26,153 nucleotides of DNA from Sva-25 sp037385685 (GTDB lineage Bacteria; Pseudomonadota; Gammaproteobacteria; Chromatiales; Chromatiaceae), in NCBI GenBank assembly GCA_037385685.1, contig JARRMW010000036.1, positions 1 through 26,153 on the forward strand, given 5' to 3'. Under the pieces are notes generated by a model. It saw only the letters and a list, made by a program, of their open reading frames with translations. It was not told where the DNA came from and made no database searches. A program made the position numbers and the translations under genes. Of this stretch, positions 22,135 through 26,153 are shown piece by piece; the stretch's first letter is position 1; each line of letters opens with the position of its first letter.

Positions 22135-24066
22135 ATGCGGACTTCGAAACGAATACCTGTTGTTGCCATAGCTGCGGCCCTTCTTCTTCCTGCAACTATT
22201 CTTGCAGGGGAGACCTATCCCGGTTACGGATACGAGCCGACGAAAAAGGAGCACATCGGTGAGAAGGAGTACTCGCCCTATCTGAATATCGGCTATCCCC
22301 AGCGAGTGTACTGGGGTGACACTCACCTGCACACGTCGCTCTCGACGGATGCCGGCATGATTGGCAACCGTCTCGGTCCGGAGCAGGCCTACCGCTTCGC
22401 GCGTGGCGAGACCGTCACCTCGACCACCGGGGTACGCGCCCGGCTGCAGCGGCCGCTGGACTTCCTGGTTGCCGCCGACCACGCCGAGAACCTCGGTCTT
22501 GCACCGATGATTGCCGAGAAGAACCCGGACCTGCTGAAGCTGGATTTCGGCAAGAAGATCGCCCAGCTGGTATACGATGGCAAGTACGGCGAGGCGTATG
22601 CGCTGTGGGGCGAAGGCATGAGCACCCGCAAGGACCCGCTTGCGGGCCAGGAAGCCCTGACCCGCACGATGTGGGAGCGTCTCACCGAGGCCGGGGAGAA
22701 GTTCAACGAGCCGGGCAAGTTCACGGCCCTGCTCGGTTTCGAGTGGACCTCGAGCCCGGGCGGCAACAACCTGCACCGCAACGTCATCTTCCGCGACGGC
22801 AAGGACGAGGTGGACCAGGTGCTGCCGTTTTCCAACTACGACTCAACCGACCCCGAGGACCTGTGGGCCTGGATGCAGGCCTACGAGGAGAAGACCGGCG
22901 GCAAGGCGCTCGCGGTCGCGCACAACGGCAACCTCTCCAACGGCCTGATGTTCGACGACGTCACCTTCACGGATAAAAAGTCAATCGATCGCGACTACGC
23001 TGAGCGCCGCATGCGCTGGGAGCCCATTTACGAGGTGACGCAGATGAAGGGCGACGGCGAGGCCCACCCGGCGCTGTCGCCCAACGACGAGTTTGCCGAC
23101 TACGGGACCTGGGACAAGGGCAGCTTCGGCCCCGAGCCCAAGACCGCCGCGATGCTGCCGCGTGAATACGCCCGCGAGGCGTACAAGCGCGGCCTCTGGT
23201 ACGAGGAAAGCCTCGGCGCCAACCCCTTCAAGTTCGGCATGATCGGATCGACCGACAGCCACACCTCGCTGGCGACCATTGAGGAGAACAACTACTTCGG
23301 CAAGGCGACGCTCGCCGAGCCTTCGAACGATCCGGAGCGCTTCGAGGAGATGATTACCGGTTTTCTGTCCGAGCCGGGCGGCCCGGACATCACCATCCGC
23401 CACTTCAAGACCCTGGCCGCGGGCCTGGCCGCGGTGTGGGCGACCGAGAACACCCGTGAGGCCATCTGGGACGCGATGAAGCGCAAGGAGGTCTACGCGA
23501 CCACCGGCACGCGCATGACGGTGCGCGTGTTCGCCGGCTGGGACTTCGAGGAAGCCGAGGTCCAGCGCCCGGACTTCGCCGCCGCCGGTTACCTGCGCGG
23601 CGTGCCCATGGGCGCTGACCTGCATGATGCCCCCGAGGGCAAGGCGCCTTCCTTCATGATCCGCGCCCTGCGCGACGTCGACGGCGCCAACCTTGACCGC
23701 GTGCAGATCGTCAAGGGCTGGATGGACGCCAAGGGCGAGCTGCACGAGCAGGTCTACGACGTGCTCTGCTCGGACGACAGGGCGATCAACGAGCAGCACC
23801 GCTGCGCCAAGCCGGTGGGCAACACCGTGGACGTCGAAAAGGCGACCTACACCAACAGCATCGGCGACGCCCTGATGATGGCTTACTGGCAGGACCCGGC
23901 CTTCGACCCCAAGCAGCGCGCCTTCTACTACGTGCGCGTGCTGGAGATCCCGACGCCGCGCTGGACCACCTACGACGCGGCCTTCTTCGGTGTCGATCTG
24001 CCCGAGGGCGTCCCGCCGACCCACCAGGAACGGGCCTATACCTCACCGATCTGGTATACACCCTGA
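22135..24066 (+). CDS. DUF3604 exported protein (PHP-like metal-dependent fold)
   Basis: A 643-residue protein from ATG 22135, chosen for the GGAG ribosome site about 7-10 bases upstream and the signal peptide it exposes (MRTSKR, hydrophobic run, cleavage near ILA at 24). An earlier in-frame start at 22060 would bury that signal. The mature part begins with YWGDTHLHTSLSTDAG (HLH at about 64-66), the PHP-type metal motif, followed by DFLVAADHAENLG (about 115), a histidine in VAHNGNLSNG and GSTDSHTS (about 372-376), all potential metal ligands. DUF3604 proteins are periplasmic or lipoprotein enzymes of unknown reaction, often next to sulfatase genes. From about 22380 onward, codons end almost always in G or C, unlike the first 200 bases and unlike both neighbours. 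Confidence 0.88.
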   Translation: MRTSKRIPVVAIAAALLLPATILAGETYPGYGYEPTKKEHIGEKEYSPYLNIGYPQRVYWGDTHLHTSLSTDAGMIGNRLGPEQAYRFARGETVTSTTGVRARLQRPLDFLVAADHAENLGLAPMIAEKNPDLLKLDFGKKIAQLVYDGKYGEAYALWGEGMSTRKDPLAGQEALTRTMWERLTEAGEKFNEPGKFTALLGFEWTSSPGGNNLHRNVIFRDGKDEVDQVLPFSNYDSTDPEDLWAWMQAYEEKTGGKALAVAHNGNLSNGLMFDDVTFTDKKSIDRDYAERRMRWEPIYEVTQMKGDGEAHPALSPNDEFADYGTWDKGSFGPEPKTAAMLPREYAREAYKRGLWYEESLGANPFKFGMIGSTDSHTSLATIEENNYFGKATLAEPSNDPERFEEMITGFLSEPGGPDITIRHFKTLAAGLAAVWATENTREAIWDAMKRKEVYATTGTRMTVRVFAGWDFEEAEVQRPDFAAAGYLRGVPMGADLHDAPEGKAPSFMIRALRDVDGANLDRVQIVKGWMDAKGELHEQVYDVLCSDDRAINEQHRCAKPVGNTVDVEKATYTNSIGDALMMAYWQDPAFDPKQRAFYYVRVLEIPTPRWTTYDAAFFGVDLPEGVPPTHQERAYTSPIWYTP

Positions 24067-24124
24067 TTGATGTCAATTTAATTTGTGAGTGTCCGTTTTC
24101 ACATCCATTAAAAAGGGAAAAAAT

Positions 24125-26153
24125 ATGAATAGTGCTTACTTAACATTCATAAGCCTGGTCATGCTGGCGCTTATCACCGCATGTTCACCAGAAAAGGCGA
24201 GCGCACAAGAAGAGAGCAATGCAATACCCTATCCCTTGCCTGAATGGGAAGGTGTACAGGGTAAAACCCTTGCCGACTCAAAACCCTATTTTATCGGGCA
24301 GCCCAAAGCGCCTGATGGGGCACCCAATGTACTGGTCATCATGCTCGATGATGCCGGGTATTCGAATTCGACCTCATTTGGCGGCGTTATGAAAACGCCC
24401 ACCCTTGATCGGCTTGCTGAGGAAGGGCTACGGTACACCCACATGTCCGTGTCCGCAGTTTGTTCCCCGACAAGGGCCTCATTATTGACCGGTTACAACG
24501 TTCACCAGATCGGGACCGGCATCATATCGGAATTTGCCACCGGTTATCCGGGATACAATTCACAGATTGACTACACGACACCGTCCATTGCAAAAATTTT
24601 AACCGACAATGGATATGCCACCGCAGCATTCGGTAAATGGCACAATACACCCATGGAAGAGGCTTCGCCTGCCGGGCCTTTTGAAAGCTGGCCGACGGGC
24701 ATCTGGGGATTTGAATATTTCTGGGGTTTCCTCGGTGGCGAAACTAACCAGTTCCATCCGCTGTTGTACGAAAACACCACAGCCATCGAAACACCTAAAA
24801 CCAATGCAGATGGATCGGCCTTCCATCTATCCCACGCAATGGCTGATCAGGCGATCAAATGGCTGGACAACTGGAAAGGCCTGCGGGATGTCCCGTTCTT
24901 CATGTACTACACACCGGGTGCTGTTCATGCGCCAATTCAGGTACCTGAAGAGTGGCGCGATAAATATAAAGGACAGTTTGACGATGGATGGCATGCCTAC
25001 AGGGCGCAACAACTGGAGCGTCAGAAAAAACTGGGCCTGGTTCCCGAAGATGCAGAGATGGTCGATTGGCCCGAATCCATTCCCCAATGGGATTCTTTTA
25101 GCGAAGAGGGCAAAGCCTATCTGTCACGGCAAATGGAAGTCAATGCCGCCTTTATGGAACATGTGGATTATCACATCGGACGGGTGATCAAACATCTTGA
25201 AGAAATGGGTGAACTGGACAATACACTTGTTATTTATCTCTCCGCCGACAACGGCGCTACGGGAGAAGGAACGCCAACCGGAACATTCTCCGAGCTGTTG
25301 ATGCAGAACGGGTTTCCACCCCTTACCATGGAGCAGCAGCTGGAAAAACTCGAAGAGTTTGGCGGTCTGGATGCCTGGGGTGGTCCTCATATGGCCAACC
25401 ATTATTCGGTCGGATGGGCCTACGCATCATCAACACCCTTCCAGTGGACCAAGCAGATGGCCTCCCATTTCGGCGGAACCATGTCCGCCACGGCCATACG
25501 ATACCCGAAAGCAATTGAAGCAAGAGGAGAATGGCGCAGGCAGTTTCAGAATGTGACCGATCTCGTTCCAACCATACTTGAAGTGACTGGCGTGCCCGCA
25601 CCCGATTATGTGAACGGGCAAAAGAGGAAAGAGTATCCGGGAAAATCACTTACCTATGCCTGGAACGATGCCGATGCCAAAACCAACCATCCCACGCAGT
25701 ATTTTGAAATGCTGGGTTTCATGGGCTTGTATCATGATGGCTGGACACTTGCAGGAAAACCCTATCGCATCCCCTGGTCAACAGACCCGGAGGCGATGGC
25801 AAACTTTGATCCCCTGAATACCGAATGGGAGCTTTACAATATTAACGAAGACCCCATACAACAGGTGAATGTCGCCGATCAGTATCCTGAAAAAGTGAAA
25901 GAACTGGAAAAGATATTCTGGGAAGAAGCTGAGAAATACAATGTGGCACCCGTGGGTGGCTCCATGGGTCGCTTGTTGCAACCGGAATCCAATCCGCAAC
26001 GCGCTGCAAAACGACACTGGGAACTCACACCCAGTGTATACCGTGTGCCTGAATTGGCCGGACCCGAGATCAAATCCACCAATTACGAGATCAATGCCTA
26101 TTTAACTGCCGATGAAACTACCGAGGGGGTTATCTATGCCGTGGGTGAGCACA
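24125..26153 (+). CDS. Cys-type arylsulfatase-like lipoprotein, 3' truncated by window edge
   Basis: An open frame from ATG 24125 (AAGGGA 6 bases upstream) to the window end, 676 codons without a stop. The N-terminus is a lipoprotein signal (ALITAC, lipid-modified C20), so it is probably anchored in the envelope. The alkaline-phosphatase-fold sulfatase core is clear: metal ligands in VIMLDDAGYS (D75, D76), the formylglycine site CSPTRASLLTG (C113, R117), AAFGKWHN, MYYTPGAVHAPIQVP and YLSADNGA. The catalytic Cys must be converted to formylglycine by a maturase not encoded in this window. The substrate is unknown. It is already longer than many arylsulfatases, so a C-terminal extra domain is expected. 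Base composition is lower in GC than the preceding gene, which starts 1.9 kb earlier and ends 58 bases before it. Confidence 0.93.
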   Translation, partial: MNSAYLTFISLVMLALITACSPEKASAQEESNAIPYPLPEWEGVQGKTLADSKPYFIGQPKAPDGAPNVLVIMLDDAGYSNSTSFGGVMKTPTLDRLAEEGLRYTHMSVSAVCSPTRASLLTGYNVHQIGTGIISEFATGYPGYNSQIDYTTPSIAKILTDNGYATAAFGKWHNTPMEEASPAGPFESWPTGIWGFEYFWGFLGGETNQFHPLLYENTTAIETPKTNADGSAFHLSHAMADQAIKWLDNWKGLRDVPFFMYYTPGAVHAPIQVPEEWRDKYKGQFDDGWHAYRAQQLERQKKLGLVPEDAEMVDWPESIPQWDSFSEEGKAYLSRQMEVNAAFMEHVDYHIGRVIKHLEEMGELDNTLVIYLSADNGATGEGTPTGTFSELLMQNGFPPLTMEQQLEKLEEFGGLDAWGGPHMANHYSVGWAYASSTPFQWTKQMASHFGGTMSATAIRYPKAIEARGEWRRQFQNVTDLVPTILEVTGVPAPDYVNGQKRKEYPGKSLTYAWNDADAKTNHPTQYFEMLGFMGLYHDGWTLAGKPYRIPWSTDPEAMANFDPLNTEWELYNINEDPIQQVNVADQYPEKVKELEKIFWEEAEKYNVAPVGGSMGRLLQPESNPQRAAKRHWELTPSVYRVPELAGPEIKSTNYEINAYLTADETTEGVIYAVGEH

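Noticed and set aside
22981..24024. Long 347-codon open frame on the minus strand
   Set aside because: It lies wholly inside the DUF3604 gene. GC-rich codons on the plus strand remove stops on the other strand, and the translated protein is Arg/Val/Gly-rich without any motif.

Overview
The window looks like chromosomal DNA of a gammaproteobacterium. This is inferred from gene content, not from a marker gene. The evidence is a MoxR/Bat aerotolerance-type operon with DUF4381 and a fused BatB-BatC protein, a zinc-ribbon TrxC, an AraC regulator of the arabinose-binding-like type, two outer-membrane barrels with signal peptides and a C-terminal Phe, and several REP-like intergenic palindromes. No rRNA, tRNA, transposase gene, phage gene or CRISPR array was seen.

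Left part (1-5763, all plus strand). A 5'-truncated MTH1187-type thiamine-binding protein is followed by an LHPP-like HAD phosphatase and a YjbQ-family protein joined by an ATGA overlap. Then comes a 466-base gap that carries two copies of a 104-base composite palindrome. After it lies an archease - RtcB RNA ligase - class II (B12-dependent) ribonucleotide reductase operon, with gaps of 9 and 4 bases.

Middle part (5806-17890, nearly all minus strand). S-adenosylhomocysteinase is translationally coupled to protein-L-isoaspartate methyltransferase, pairing SAH removal with a SAM-dependent repair enzyme. A rhomboid protease sits alone on the plus strand, followed by a repeat island with three palindrome types. 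Next is the six-gene operon moxR - DUF58 - DUF4381 - batA - batB/C fusion - batD, in which most junctions overlap. Upstream of it are thioredoxin 2 (trxC) and a CbpA-like DnaJ protein, the latter with a sigma-32-like promoter.

Right part (18076-26153). This holds a small two-pore-helix-type potassium channel protein, an outer-membrane beta-barrel, an AraC regulator, and a second beta-barrel divergent from that regulator. They are followed by a DUF3604 (PHP-like) exported protein and a Cys-type sulfatase lipoprotein that runs off the window. Base composition changes sharply inside the DUF3604 gene and again at the sulfatase, so this end looks mosaic and accessory.

No wholly new system is evident. 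The items most worth follow-up are the composite palindromic repeats, the archease-RtcB-NrdJ operon, the YjbQ variant without its family His motif, the DUF3604/sulfatase module with its composition break, and the glutamine-rich BatB/C fusion.
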